Positions 26,171-36,137 of a stretch of 64,000 bases of DNA are shown here, piece by piece. Made by a program: the position numbers and the translations under genes. The notes beneath the pieces are model-generated. The model had not been told where the DNA came from. It ran no database searches and saw nothing but the letters and a program-made list of their open reading frames with translations. The DNA is taken from the NCBI GenBank assembly GCA_965205225.1, contig CBDBFZ010000002.1, positions 558,001 through 622,000 on the forward strand, read 5' to 3'. The stretch's first letter is position 1. Every line of letters starts with the position of its first letter. Origin of the DNA: Litorimonas sp965205225. Lineage in GTDB: Bacteria > Pseudomonadota > Alphaproteobacteria > Caulobacterales > Maricaulaceae.

Positions 26171-27840
26171 GCAGCCTTCAGGATCTGAGCTCGCATTTTC
26201 TTCTTGTCGATCTTGCCCACAGGAGTGAGCGGAATTTCGTCGAGAAAATGGACGTGTTTGGGCACCTTATAGGGCGCCATATTAGCGCGAATCCAGCTCA
26301 TCAAACGGCCTTCCACCTCAGCGTCGACCCCCTGACTCTCAGGGGAACGCTGCACGAAGAGATGCACAATATCATTGCCGGGACGAGCTTCATCCGGCGC
26401 GCCGACAATGGCGCTTTCGGCAACGTCCGAATGGGCTTTGAGTTTGTCTTCGACCTCAACAGAGAAAACCTTGAATCCGCCAACCACGAGTATATCCTTG
26501 GCCCGGTCGCACAGGAAAATATAGCCGTCTTCGTCCATATAGCCGACATCGCCGCTATACATGTAGCGCACGCCGTCGATCTCGCGCAGCGCGCGGGCGC
26601 TTTCTTCCGGCAGGCCGAGATAGGCTTTCATGATCTGCGGACCTGACGTCACGATCTCGCCCGGCTCACCTAACGGCATCTCCTGTGTCCCGGTTTCAAC
26701 ATCCATAATCCGTACATCGACCCCCGGCATGGGGATACCGATGGAGCCGATTTTATAGTGACTGATCGGATGATTGACGTAGCAAGGTCCGGTTTCGGTC
26801 ATGCCGAATACATCTGCAAACTTCCCCGCGCCAATGACATTGGAGAGCGCATTATAGGTCGTTCGGGTAAGCGGAGCCGCGCCCGACTTGGCCGTTTTCA
26901 ATCCCGAAAAGTCAACCTCCCGAAACCCCGGATGGGCCAGAAGCATATCATAAAGCGCCGGGACGGCGCCAAGCCGGGTCGGCGGCACAGCTTTCATCTG
27001 ATCGACAAAATGATCAATATCGCGTGGGTTCGGCAGCAGCAAAGACTGCGCTCCGAATATCATGGCACCCGCAAGAAAAGACAGACCGGCGATATGGAAA
27101 AACGGAAAAGCAGACGCGAATTTTTCTGCATAGTCTTCATTCGCTGGGTCCATCGCCGCAACAAGCACGGGATTATACATCAAAGTCTTATGCGAAATCT
27201 CCGCGCCCTTAGGCTGGCCCGTGGTACCGCCTGTATACTGGATCATGAACGTGTCTTCGGTATCGATCTCGATCTGAGCGAAACTGTCAGGCTGCCCCGT
27301 CACCAGCGATTGATAGGTATGGCTCTCTACGTTTGTAAGCTCAATCGATTCGACATCTGGCGCGCCCAGCCAGTCACCCGCGCCGACACTGATGACACGC
27401 CGCAGACCCTTCGGAATTTCAGACATGACCGAGAGCGCTGATGCGAAATCCGACAAGGTCATCAGAACGGAAATTCCTGCATCACTAATCTGATGCACTA
27501 GTTCGGGCGGAGCCAGCAATGGCGATACGCCAGAGCCGCGCGCACCCAGCTTCGACACTGCGATCAAGCCGATGGCATATTGCGGAATGTTCGGCATATG
27601 GAAACCGACCGTATCGCCGCGGTCGATACCCAGATCGGCCAGAGCGTTGACGAGGTGGTTCGCGGCCTTGTTCAACTCACCGTAACTTATAGTTCGAGTA
27701 AAATAACGCAACGCTGGCGCATCTGGTCTGTCAGCCGCGTGACGCTCAACATGCGCCCCCAGCGGCAGGCCATCAAAGTCTGGAACGACAACGCCCAGCT
27801 CATCATGCAATGTCATCCAAGGACGCGCCCGATCCCCCAT
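26167..27840 (-). CDS. AMP-binding acyl-CoA synthetase (long-chain fatty acid-CoA ligase type)
   Basis: A 557-residue ANL-superfamily ligase. It has the P-loop YTGGTTGQPKGAEISH, the A5-like FGMTETGP, the A7/A8 region YSGDVGYMDEDGYIFLCDRAKD and the catalytic lysine near the C-terminus in PVGKIDKKKMR. It activates a carboxylic acid as acyl-AMP and loads it on CoA. The substrate is probably a medium- or long-chain fatty acid by overall resemblance. Its stop overlaps that of the convergent PPK2 gene by four bases. Confidence 0.88.
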   Translation of the reverse strand: MGDRARPWMTLHDELGVVVPDFDGLPLGAHVERHAADRPDAPALRYFTRTISYGELNKAANHLVNALADLGIDRGDTVGFHMPNIPQYAIGLIAVSKLGARGSGVSPLLAPPELVHQISDAGISVLMTLSDFASALSVMSEIPKGLRRVISVGAGDWLGAPDVESIELTNVESHTYQSLVTGQPDSFAQIEIDTEDTFMIQYTGGTTGQPKGAEISHKTLMYNPVLVAAMDPANEDYAEKFASAFPFFHIAGLSFLAGAMIFGAQSLLLPNPRDIDHFVDQMKAVPPTRLGAVPALYDMLLAHPGFREVDFSGLKTAKSGAAPLTRTTYNALSNVIGAGKFADVFGMTETGPCYVNHPISHYKIGSIGIPMPGVDVRIMDVETGTQEMPLGEPGEIVTSGPQIMKAYLGLPEESARALREIDGVRYMYSGDVGYMDEDGYIFLCDRAKDILVVGGFKVFSVEVEDKLKAHSDVAESAIVGAPDEARPGNDIVHLFVQRSPESQGVDAEVEGRLMSWIRANMAPYKVPKHVHFLDEIPLTPVGKIDKKKMRAQILKAA

Positions 27841-27900
27841 TCATACTCTCCCACTTTTCTTTTCCTTCGCATGCCAAAGCTAAGCCCGCAGGAGCAAGGA

Positions 27901-30900
27901 CTATTCCATTTTCGCCAGCAATTGCGCATTACCGCCCGACGCTGTAGTATCAATACAGACATGCTCTTCGCGGATAAGCATGAGCGGATCATCCGATATG
28001 ATCAGCGGAAGGATTGGGCCCTCGCGATCCGCCAGTGCAACCCGGCAGGCCCGTTGCTCAGCCTCTGATCCCCAATGAATGACAACAGCAAAACCCTGAA
28101 GAGAGCGTAGCGCATCTGGAGCGGCAGCCAGGGCAACGGCGCTATTGCCATAGGCTTGCGCCAATTCGATTTGTGCCGCTCGGTTTTCCACCCCCGGGCC
28201 CATGCACAACACTTTGCCCTTAGCGTAACGCGACAGTCGATTGTTTTCCCCGGTAGGTCCCGGAAGATCGATCGTCGAGAGCGAGTCTAGGCGTGCGGAC
28301 GGCGCAGCGTCGATCACCGATTGCGGGTCCGGTGTGGGCGCTTCTGTTTGGTCATCGCGGCGAACAGTCTGCTGCGTAAATCTGGCCACATAATCTGACC
28401 CCCCCGCCTTAGGCCCCGTTCCGGATAAGGCCGAACCTCCAAAAGGCTGAACCCCGACGACTGCGCCGATCTGGTTGCGGTTGATATAGATATTTCCGAC
28501 TCGCAAGGCGTGCTTGGTCTCCTCGACCCGTCCATCGATTCGCGTGTGGAGACCGAAGGTCAGCGAGTAGTCGCGTTGATTGATATGCTCAATAATGTCG
28601 GGAATATCCTCCGCTTCGAACCGCGTAACATGCAGGACGGGACCAAATATTTCGCGCGAGACATCGGCATAGCTGTCCACTTCGATAAGTGTCGGCGGGA
28701 CGAACAGGCCCTCTTCCGGTGCATCCAGCTGAAAGAGCGGGTCATGGTCACCGATATAATCCAGCAAATCCCGGCGCGCGCGCTCATCAATAACAGGACC
28801 GACATCCGTCGACAGTTCCCACGGATCACCCATGCGAAACTCGGCCATTGCGCCCTTTAGCAAGCGCAGGAACGGATCATAGATATCGCTCTGCACAAAC
28901 AGAACACGCAGCGCTGAACAGCGCTGACCCGCACTCTGAAAACTGGAGGCGAGCACATCGCGCACAGCCTGTTCTGGGAACGCCGTCGAGTCCACAATCA
29001 TGGCATTGATACCGCCCGTTTCCGCGACGAGCGGCGCGGCGGGGTCAAGATTTTGTGCGACCGAGCGGTGGATGGCTTGCGCCGTCATTGTCGAGCCAGT
29101 GAAGACAACGCTCCCAATACGTGGATCAGACGTCAGGGCCGCACCCACTATGATTCCTTCGCCGGGTAGCGTCTGCAAGGCCGTGTCGGGGACACCCGCC
29201 TCGCGTAGGATCTGCGCCGCGCGCATGGCGATCAGCGGCGTAGTTTCCGCTGGCTTGGCGATGACGGCATTGCCGGCAGCGAGCGGTCCGGCCACTTCCC
29301 CGACAAAAATAGCCAGCGGGAAATTCCACGGTGCGATCGCGGCAACAATGCCGAGCGGCGCATCGTCATCGCTAGCAAAGGTGGCGTAATAGCGCAGGAA
29401 ATCGGCCGCTTCACGCAGTTCTGCGATGGCATCTTCCGCTGTTTTCCCGGCTTCGCGGGCCAGGAGCGCGAGCAATTCTGGCGCGGCCACCTCAAGCGCA
29501 TCGGCGGCAGATGTCAGAATGGACGCACGGGTTGATGCGTCGGCAGACCAAGGCTTAGCGTTTGTTATGGCAATATCGACATCGGCTTTAGCCGCGAAAG
29601 TGACAGATCCGACGGTCTCAGATGGATTGGCCGGATTGGTAATCGAAACACCCGTCCCAAAATCCCAATGCGTGCCGCGAAAACGATCTCGTTCACCCAA
29701 CAGTCTTGAGATTGTGGCGACGTCCCGCAGATCATAGCCCCCACTATTCGTGTGCGGCTCGGTCGTATGCCTTGGACGCGGTAATAGGCTCGGGCGATCA
29801 TCCAAAAACGGATCGGCGATGATTTCATCAATACTGACATTGTTGTTGGTCACTTTGGAGACGAATGAACTATTCGCTCCGTTTTCCAGCAAGCGCCTAA
29901 CAAGGTAGGCCAGCAGATCTTCATGTTCACCAACCGGCGCATAGATGCGGACCGGCTTATCGAGCGTGCCGCGTAGATATGCATGTAGCGCCTCGCCCAT
30001 ACCGTGCAGGCGCTGGAACTCGTAGCCGGTCTGATCCTCGCCAGCAAGTTCCAGAACAGCGGCCACGGTATGAGCATTATGCGTGGCGAATTGCGGGTAG
30101 AGTGCAGGGCGGTTCGCCAGCAGTTTTTCGGCACAAAGACTATAGTTCCGGTCCGTGTCAGCCTTGGTTTCGAACACCGGGTATCGCGCAAGCCCCATCA
30201 CCTGAGCGCGCTTGATTTCCGTATCCCAATAGGCCCCTTTGACAAGACGGACCATCAGGCGGCGACCCGTATCTCTGGCCAGGGCCGAGACCCAATCGAT
30301 CACGGCCGGGCTGCGCGTACCGTAAGCCTGCACGACGAGGCCAAGCCCGTCCCAACCAGCCAGATCAGGATCGCGGGCCAGCGCTTCGACAATATCAAGA
30401 TTAAGCTCCAGCCGTTCGCTTTCCTCGGCATCAATATTGAACCCCATGCGGGCATGGGCCGCCAGCTGGGCCAGTGCGGTCACGCGCGGCAGCAGCACCT
30501 CCATGACCCGGTCACGCTGAAATTCATCATAACGGGGATGGAGCGCCGAGAGCTTCACGGAAATGCCGGGATTATCCGCTATGTCATCACTCTTGCAGCG
30601 TGCAGCCAGAACTTGGATCGCGGTCTCGTAATCCGCATAGTAATCGAGGGCATCCGGCGTGCTCATGGCTGCCTCACCCAGCATGTCATAGCTATAGCGA
30701 TATTTGAGCGCAGAGCGTTTAATCGCGCCCTGGATGGTTTCGCCCAGCACGAATTGTCGCCCCATCACTTTCATAGCTTCGCGCACAGCTCGCCGAATGA
30801 CGGGTTCGCCGAGCCGTTTAATCATGCCACCCAGCGTTTTGTGAACGGGTGTTTGTTCATCCAGCATGCGCCCTGTCATCATCAACGCCCAAGTTGAGCC

Positions 30901-31242
30901 ATTGATCAGCGGGCTGGCACTCTTGCCCAGATGTCGGCCCCATTGCGACGGGGCGATCTTGTCTTCGATCAGATCATCCATCGTCTCATTGTCAGGTACA
31001 CGCAGCAGCGCTTCCGCCAGACACATCAGCGCCACGCCCTCATCGGTCGAGAGGCCATACTCGGCCATCATCAGTTCCATCAGGCCGGGCTTTGAGTCTT
31101 CGCGCAGATGCGTGACCAGCGCGCGCGCACGGTCTTGAATACGGGCCCGCAGATTTGTGCCCGTCAGCCGCGACCCTTCTGGCAACGTGACAGTGGTTTG
31201 CAGCGCGTGGCTACGAATGCGGTCGCGATAGAGGTCCATCAT
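27901..31242 (-). CDS. putA: Bifunctional proline dehydrogenase / L-glutamate gamma-semialdehyde dehydrogenase
   Basis: A 1113-residue PutA that oxidises proline to glutamate in two steps with FAD and NAD+. The proline dehydrogenase barrel covers about residues 150-440 (KLSALHPRY, GFNIDAEE, RLVKGAYWDTEIKRAQ, YEFQRLHGMGE). The aldehyde dehydrogenase spans ~500-970, with NFPLAIFVGEVAGPLAAGN, the VFTGST loop and the catalytic Cys in SAGQRCSALRV. The N-terminal ribbon-helix-helix repressor domain of E. coli PutA is absent, so it cannot self-regulate. The final ~110 residues are the usual C-terminal cap. Confidence 0.95.
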   Translation of the reverse strand: MMDLYRDRIRSHALQTTVTLPEGSRLTGTNLRARIQDRARALVTHLREDSKPGLMELMMAEYGLSTDEGVALMCLAEALLRVPDNETMDDLIEDKIAPSQWGRHLGKSASPLINGSTWALMMTGRMLDEQTPVHKTLGGMIKRLGEPVIRRAVREAMKVMGRQFVLGETIQGAIKRSALKYRYSYDMLGEAAMSTPDALDYYADYETAIQVLAARCKSDDIADNPGISVKLSALHPRYDEFQRDRVMEVLLPRVTALAQLAAHARMGFNIDAEESERLELNLDIVEALARDPDLAGWDGLGLVVQAYGTRSPAVIDWVSALARDTGRRLMVRLVKGAYWDTEIKRAQVMGLARYPVFETKADTDRNYSLCAEKLLANRPALYPQFATHNAHTVAAVLELAGEDQTGYEFQRLHGMGEALHAYLRGTLDKPVRIYAPVGEHEDLLAYLVRRLLENGANSSFVSKVTNNNVSIDEIIADPFLDDRPSLLPRPRHTTEPHTNSGGYDLRDVATISRLLGERDRFRGTHWDFGTGVSITNPANPSETVGSVTFAAKADVDIAITNAKPWSADASTRASILTSAADALEVAAPELLALLAREAGKTAEDAIAELREAADFLRYYATFASDDDAPLGIVAAIAPWNFPLAIFVGEVAGPLAAGNAVIAKPAETTPLIAMRAAQILREAGVPDTALQTLPGEGIIVGAALTSDPRIGSVVFTGSTMTAQAIHRSVAQNLDPAAPLVAETGGINAMIVDSTAFPEQAVRDVLASSFQSAGQRCSALRVLFVQSDIYDPFLRLLKGAMAEFRMGDPWELSTDVGPVIDERARRDLLDYIGDHDPLFQLDAPEEGLFVPPTLIEVDSYADVSREIFGPVLHVTRFEAEDIPDIIEHINQRDYSLTFGLHTRIDGRVEETKHALRVGNIYINRNQIGAVVGVQPFGGSALSGTGPKAGGSDYVARFTQQTVRRDDQTEAPTPDPQSVIDAAPSARLDSLSTIDLPGPTGENNRLSRYAKGKVLCMGPGVENRAAQIELAQAYGNSAVALAAAPDALRSLQGFAVVIHWGSEAEQRACRVALADREGPILPLIISDDPLMLIREEHVCIDTTASGGNAQLLAKME

Positions 31243-31347
31243 AGTCCTCTAACCCGCGCGACTATGATTTGCACCCCACCCTTCATTGCCAAATATTGGA
31301 AAGTCATTGCTTTGATAGCCCAACCGAAGCTTGCTAGAGACAGGTCC

Positions 31348-32574
31348 ATGCCCGAAACTCATACACTTATTATCGGTGCGTCGCACGCGGGGGCACAAGT
31401 CGCCGTCAGTCTACGCCAGGCCAGCTATGAAGGCCGTATCACGCTGCTCGGCGAAGAGACAGTCCCGCCCTATCACCGCCCGCCTCTGTCCAAAGATTAT
31501 CTGTCTGGTGATAAGCCACAGTCCGAGATCCTGCTGCGTCCGGTAGAAAGCTATGCCGAAGCCAATATTGATCTTCGCCTGGGCGTTCGCGCCGGCGCCA
31601 TCGACCGACAGGCCAAGACCGTTCAGACAATAGACGGAGATCATATCATTTATGACTATCTGGTTCTGGCGACTGGCGCCCGAATACGGCGTCTTTCTAT
31701 TCCAGGCGCCGACAGTGATCATGTCCACTATCTGCGCGACACAAAAAACGTCGATGCCATCCGGGCGCGCGTCGAATCTGGAAAAGACGCTGTCATCATT
31801 GGCGGCGGCTATATCGGGCTGGAGACAGCTGCGAGCTTGCGCAAACGCGGCATGGAGGTCACCCTGCTGGAAGCCCAGCCTCGCATTTTGCAGCGCGTCA
31901 CCAGCGAGACGATGAGCGATTTCTATCGCCGTGTTCACACAGAGGAAGGCGTTGAGATTATCGAGGATTGTCTGGCCTCGAAGATTGAACCGGATGGCCA
32001 TCAGCTCAACATTTCGACGTCGTGCGGGCGAATCTATGCTGCGCATCTGGTCGTGATCGGCATCGGCGTCATTCCGAATACGGAACTGGCCGAATTTGCG
32101 GGCCTGACGATCAGGGATGGGATTGAAGTCAACGCCTATTGCCAGACGTCAGACCCCGCTATCTATGCCGTCGGCGATGTCAGCCACCACTATAGCCCAT
32201 TATATGAGCATCATATTCGGCTGGAGTCCGTGCCGAATGCGACAGAGCAAGCCAAAGTCGTTGCGGCGCATATTACAGGCAAACCCAAGCCCTATTCCGC
32301 ACTGCCCTGGTTCTGGTCAGATCAATTCGATCTGAAACTTCAGATCGCCGGCCTCTCGGATGGGTTTGACACGATCATTGTGCGGGGTGATCCGGATGGA
32401 TCACGCAATTTTGCCGCCTATTATTTCAAAGGAGATCGACTGCTCGCTGTCGATGCTGTCAATGCGCCGCGTGATTTCATGCTCGCTCGCATGGCCCTTT
32501 CCAAAGGCAAGACCCTCGACAGAGCCATATTGGCGCAGCCAGACGCCGATCTAAAAGCCGCCATTGCCGAATGA
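31348..32574 (+). CDS. FAD-dependent ferredoxin/rubredoxin reductase
   Basis: A 408-residue flavoprotein of the putidaredoxin/ferredoxin reductase type. It has an FAD Rossmann motif IIGASHAGAQVAVSLRQ, RPPLSKDYL and LVLATGARIRRL. The NAD-binding motif is VIIGGGYIGLETAASLRKRG, and YAVGDVSHHY contacts FAD. It passes electrons from NAD(P)H to a [2Fe-2S] ferredoxin, usually for a P450 or dioxygenase, but no such partner is adjacent. The ATG at 31348 fits the Rossmann start. It diverges from putA by 105 bases. A 15-base sequence about 30 bases upstream recurs at 39134. Confidence 0.9.
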   Translation: MPETHTLIIGASHAGAQVAVSLRQASYEGRITLLGEETVPPYHRPPLSKDYLSGDKPQSEILLRPVESYAEANIDLRLGVRAGAIDRQAKTVQTIDGDHIIYDYLVLATGARIRRLSIPGADSDHVHYLRDTKNVDAIRARVESGKDAVIIGGGYIGLETAASLRKRGMEVTLLEAQPRILQRVTSETMSDFYRRVHTEEGVEIIEDCLASKIEPDGHQLNISTSCGRIYAAHLVVIGIGVIPNTELAEFAGLTIRDGIEVNAYCQTSDPAIYAVGDVSHHYSPLYEHHIRLESVPNATEQAKVVAAHITGKPKPYSALPWFWSDQFDLKLQIAGLSDGFDTIIVRGDPDGSRNFAAYYFKGDRLLAVDAVNAPRDFMLARMALSKGKTLDRAILAQPDADLKAAIAE

Positions 32575-32792
32575 TCGAGTTTGATTTTCGTGCGCCGTCC
32601 TGGTTCTGGAAACCGGGCGGAAACTGGCATTAATCCAAAACGCAGACATGCTAATAACGAAGTGTTATCACCCGTCGAATTTGAGACGGTAGCAAAATGA
32701 AGTAGCAAAGTGTCTATAAAGCTAGGGGCACATCACTAGTCGTGCCGTCTCCGAATATTCAGCTCAACATTCCCATTATTGATCATCTCCAT

Positions 32793-33587
32793 CTACCCCA
32801 GCCGGCCCGTTATATAATCCTGCGTGCGTATGTCGGTGGGATTGGTAAACATGAGGTCGGTTTGATCGAATTCGATCAGCACACCATTATGCAGAAACGC
32901 TGTCTTGTCCGAAATACGCGCGGCCTGTGCCATACTATGCGTGACAATGATGATGCAGTAGCGCGTTTTCAGTTCCTCTATGAGGGCTTCGAGACGCGCT
33001 GTTGCGATCGGGTCAAGCGAACTGGCAGGCTCATCCATCAGAATGACTTGAGGGTTGATCGCGAACGCCCGAGCCAGAATCAGACGCTGCTGTTGCCCAA
33101 CTGACAGGCTCGGCGCAGATATTTTCAATCGGTCTTTGACCTCATCCCACAAACCGGCCCGCCGCAGGCTTTTCTCAACCAGCCCGTCCAGATCCGTGCG
33201 GGAGCGTGTTAGCCCATGCAACCGAGGTCCATAGGCGACATTGTCATAAACCGATATCGGAAACGGGGTTGGTTTCTGGAACACCATTCCGACCCGCTTT
33301 CGCAATAGAACCGGATCGATGTCGGGGCCGTAAATGTCGACATTGTCCATCTTCACAGATCCCGTGACCCGTGCGGTAGAAATTGTGTCATTCATTCGGT
33401 TGAAAATCCGCAGCAGAGTCGATTTTCCGCAGCCGGATGGACCGATCAGCGCTGTCACGCTGCGATCCGCGATATCCATGTCGATCCCGGAAAGAGCGCG
33501 AAACTCGTCATAAAGCACGGACACATCCCGGCAGGTAAATTTAGGCTGATCCGAAATTTTGAACCGGTCGCTTGAGGCATTATCCAT
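32793..33587 (-). CDS. pstB: Phosphate ABC transporter ATP-binding protein
   Basis: A 264-residue PstB with Walker A GPSGCGKST, FNRMNDTIS, the Q-loop GMVFQKPTPFP, Walker B VILMDEPASSLD and the switch His in IVTHSMAQA. Unusually, the signature reads LSVGQQQR instead of LSGGQQQR, and the usual PCSALDP is PASSLDP. The ATG at 33587 starts four bases after the pstA stop with GGAGG about ten bases upstream. It is the last gene of pstSCAB. No phoU or phoB follows, unlike in many relatives. Confidence 0.92.
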   Translation of the reverse strand: MDNASSDRFKISDQPKFTCRDVSVLYDEFRALSGIDMDIADRSVTALIGPSGCGKSTLLRIFNRMNDTISTARVTGSVKMDNVDIYGPDIDPVLLRKRVGMVFQKPTPFPISVYDNVAYGPRLHGLTRSRTDLDGLVEKSLRRAGLWDEVKDRLKISAPSLSVGQQQRLILARAFAINPQVILMDEPASSLDPIATARLEALIEELKTRYCIIIVTHSMAQAARISDKTAFLHNGVLIEFDQTDLMFTNPTDIRTQDYITGRLG

Positions 33588-33591
33588 CACG

Positions 33592-34899
33592 TCAGTGCCT
33601 CCGTTTTCGTTGCAGCCGCTCGCGCAGCATGATGGCCAGACCATTGATCAGCATGAGGATGACAAGCAGGACGATAATGGCAGCTGATGTTCGCTCTGCC
33701 CAAGCCGCTTCTGCCGAGCCCGACCAGAGGAAAATCTGTACAGGCAGAGCCGTTGCCGGATCCAGCGGCGAAGCGGGTGCAGTTGTGACAAAGGCCACCA
33801 TACCGATCATCAGGAGCGGCGCTGTCTCACCCAGAGCCTGTGCCATGCCAATGATCGAACCCGTAAGGATACCCGGCATGGCAAGCGGGACCTTGTGATT
33901 GAACACGGCCTGCATGCGGGATGCGCCCAGACTCAGCGCATTGTCGGTTAGCGAGTCCGGTATAGCCTGCAAAGCGGCACGCGACGCGATGACAATGGTC
34001 GGAAACATGCGCAGCGCCATAACCAACCCTCCGACCAGCGGGATGGATCGGGATAGTCCGAAAAAATTGATGAATATGGCCAGGCCAAGCAGGCCAAAAA
34101 CGATGGGCGGAACGGCCGCAAGATTATTGATATTGACCTCGACCAGACGGGTCAACCATCCGCCCCACCCCGTCTTGGGCGCAAAGCTGTCCAGATATAT
34201 GGCGGCGCCGACTCCAACCGGAAGTGCCAAGGCGCTGGCGATCAGCAGGATCATCCCGGAGCCAAGAATAGCCGAGGCTAAGCCTGCACGTTCTGGGTTT
34301 CGAGAGTCAGGATTAAGGAACAAATCCTGATTGAAACGTCGATCAATCCGACCAGTCTCGACCAATTGATCGATCCATTCAATCTGGCGATCCGTCACCT
34401 TGCGCTGTGATGGTGGACGGTCACGATCAATATGTCCTTTGAGCAACTGATCGGTGAGATCGGAGGCTGGGATCGTCAGGCTCACAGCTCCAGGCGCGCG
34501 AGGCCCACCGGATCCGTATAGTCGCCGCAATTCCGAGGTCGCCGCTGATGCCGACACAATCTGCAGCAGCTCACCTTTCATGTCGGCGTCAATGGACATG
34601 TCAAATTCCTTCGCCATCGCACTGGCCAGAAGATCGCGGTAATTCGGGGCATCTGCCGACACAGTCTCAACGTCCAGATCGAGCGTCATCCAATGCTGGG
34701 TGAAAGCCGACAGGCCGGTCGAAAGAATAGAGAATAACAACCATGCCAGAGCCGTAACCGAAAACCCTATGGCCGCCCGGCCATAGAACCGGAATCGGCA
34801 CTCGGCCGCCTGGCGCTTGCGGAGCCGTATCAATTCAGCGGGCTGGTCCATAGGAATCTGGGCCATAGGAATCTGGGTGATGGGGGGCTGGCGGCTCAT
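33592..34899 (-). CDS. pstA: Phosphate ABC transporter permease
   Basis: A 435-residue PstA, longer than the usual ~290 because of a soluble insertion of about 130 residues between the first helix and the transport core. The core carries VGVGAAIYLDSFAP, NINNLAAVPPIVFGLLGLAIF, the EAA-type loop DNALSLGASRMQAVFNHKVPLA and GMAQALGETAPLLMIG. With PstC it forms the phosphate channel of the inner membrane. Its start overlaps the pstC stop as ATGA. Confidence 0.93.
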   Translation of the reverse strand: MSRQPPITQIPMAQIPMDQPAELIRLRKRQAAECRFRFYGRAAIGFSVTALAWLLFSILSTGLSAFTQHWMTLDLDVETVSADAPNYRDLLASAMAKEFDMSIDADMKGELLQIVSASAATSELRRLYGSGGPRAPGAVSLTIPASDLTDQLLKGHIDRDRPPSQRKVTDRQIEWIDQLVETGRIDRRFNQDLFLNPDSRNPERAGLASAILGSGMILLIASALALPVGVGAAIYLDSFAPKTGWGGWLTRLVEVNINNLAAVPPIVFGLLGLAIFINFFGLSRSIPLVGGLVMALRMFPTIVIASRAALQAIPDSLTDNALSLGASRMQAVFNHKVPLAMPGILTGSIIGMAQALGETAPLLMIGMVAFVTTAPASPLDPATALPVQIFLWSGSAEAAWAERTSAAIIVLLVILMLINGLAIMLRERLQRKRRH

Positions 34900-36137
34900 T
34901 CGAACCTCACCCGGTAACGGTTCACAACTGCCAACGCAGCGATATTCAAGAGCAAGGTAATGATGAAAAGAACGAGTCCGAGCGCAAATGCAGCGAGCGT
35001 TCGCGGACTGTCAAAGATCTGATCCCCGGTCAGCAGAGCGACGATCTGGACCGTCACTGTGGTGACGGCATCGAATGGGTTGGCGGAGAGATTGGCGGCA
35101 CGGCCCGCCGCCATGACGACAATCATAGTCTCTCCAATCGCGCGAGACACGGCGAGCAGGAAGGCGCCGATAATGCCCGGTAAGGCACTTTGAAACACAA
35201 TGCGGGTCAGTGTTTCCGACCGGGTCGCACCGAGCGCCGTTGAGCCGTCACGCAGGGATTGCGGGACGGCCCGGATAACGTCATCTGACAACGAGCTTAC
35301 AAGCGGCACGATCATAACCCCCATAACCAGCCCCGCCGCTAGGGCTGACTGAGTTGGACCGTTCGCGCCGAACAGTTCAGAGCAGCGACGGATCGCAGGT
35401 CCAACACTTATGAGAGCGAAAAAGCCGTAAACCACAGTCGGAATACCGGCCAACACTTCAATAGCTGGTTTCACAATCGCGCGGGTCCGAGTTGAGGCAT
35501 ATTCCGACAGATAGATTGCGACCATAAGCCCCACGGGTCCTGCGACTGCCAAAGCAATCGCCGTAATCAGAAATGTCCCGGCGAAAATTGGAACGGCGCC
35601 GAACGTCCCGCTTTGACCCGCCTGCCCTGCCCGAATCGCGGTCTGCGGCGACCAGTGCGTCCCAAAGATAAACTCAAACACGGACACGTCGCGAAAGAAC
35701 AAAACCGCCTCGAAAAGAAGTGAGGCGACGATGCCAAACGTTGTTACAACCGCAACGAATGACAGCAACATCAACCCCGTTTCGGCCAAACGTTCAATAT
35801 GCATACGGGCCGCAAAGTCAGGCTGAACTTTGGCAATGGCGATACCGATAAATAGGGACGGCAGAATGATGACGCCGGCTAACCAGATCGCATCGAATAT
35901 CACGCTGGATGTCTGACCGCGCAGACCCAACCCAACGAAGAATATGCACAGGCCGATCAGACCAGCCAGCACGGCAGCTAGGCGCGCATGATGGCGCGGC
36001 TGGGCCCGGGGGCGCGGCTGGACCTCCGTGGCTCCGGCGTGAATGAGACGTGTGGCTAGCCCATAGGTCAGACGATAGGTGCCCACCATCAGCGCCACAA
36101 TGATCATCAATATATAGATTGGCGCGGGGTCGTTCAT
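34896..36137 (-). CDS. pstC: Phosphate ABC transporter permease
   Basis: A 413-residue PstC with an extended N-terminal membrane region (three or four extra helices, residues ~1-130). The core carries GPVGLMVAIYLSEYAS, IEVLAGIPTVVYGFFAL, the EAA-type segment DGSTALGATRSETLTRIVFQSALPG and AIGETMIVVMAAG. It is the partner of PstA. It overlaps pstS upstream and pstA downstream by four bases each, showing tight translational coupling. Confidence 0.93.
   Translation of the reverse strand: MNDPAPIYILMIIVALMVGTYRLTYGLATRLIHAGATEVQPRPRAQPRHHARLAAVLAGLIGLCIFFVGLGLRGQTSSVIFDAIWLAGVIILPSLFIGIAIAKVQPDFAARMHIERLAETGLMLLSFVAVVTTFGIVASLLFEAVLFFRDVSVFEFIFGTHWSPQTAIRAGQAGQSGTFGAVPIFAGTFLITAIALAVAGPVGLMVAIYLSEYASTRTRAIVKPAIEVLAGIPTVVYGFFALISVGPAIRRCSELFGANGPTQSALAAGLVMGVMIVPLVSSLSDDVIRAVPQSLRDGSTALGATRSETLTRIVFQSALPGIIGAFLLAVSRAIGETMIVVMAAGRAANLSANPFDAVTTVTVQIVALLTGDQIFDSPRTLAAFALGLVLFIITLLLNIAALAVVNRYRVRFE

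Noticed and set aside
30004..30897. 297-codon plus-strand frame opposite putA
   Set aside because: It lies fully inside the well-supported PutA catalytic region, and its sequence has no recognisable motif.
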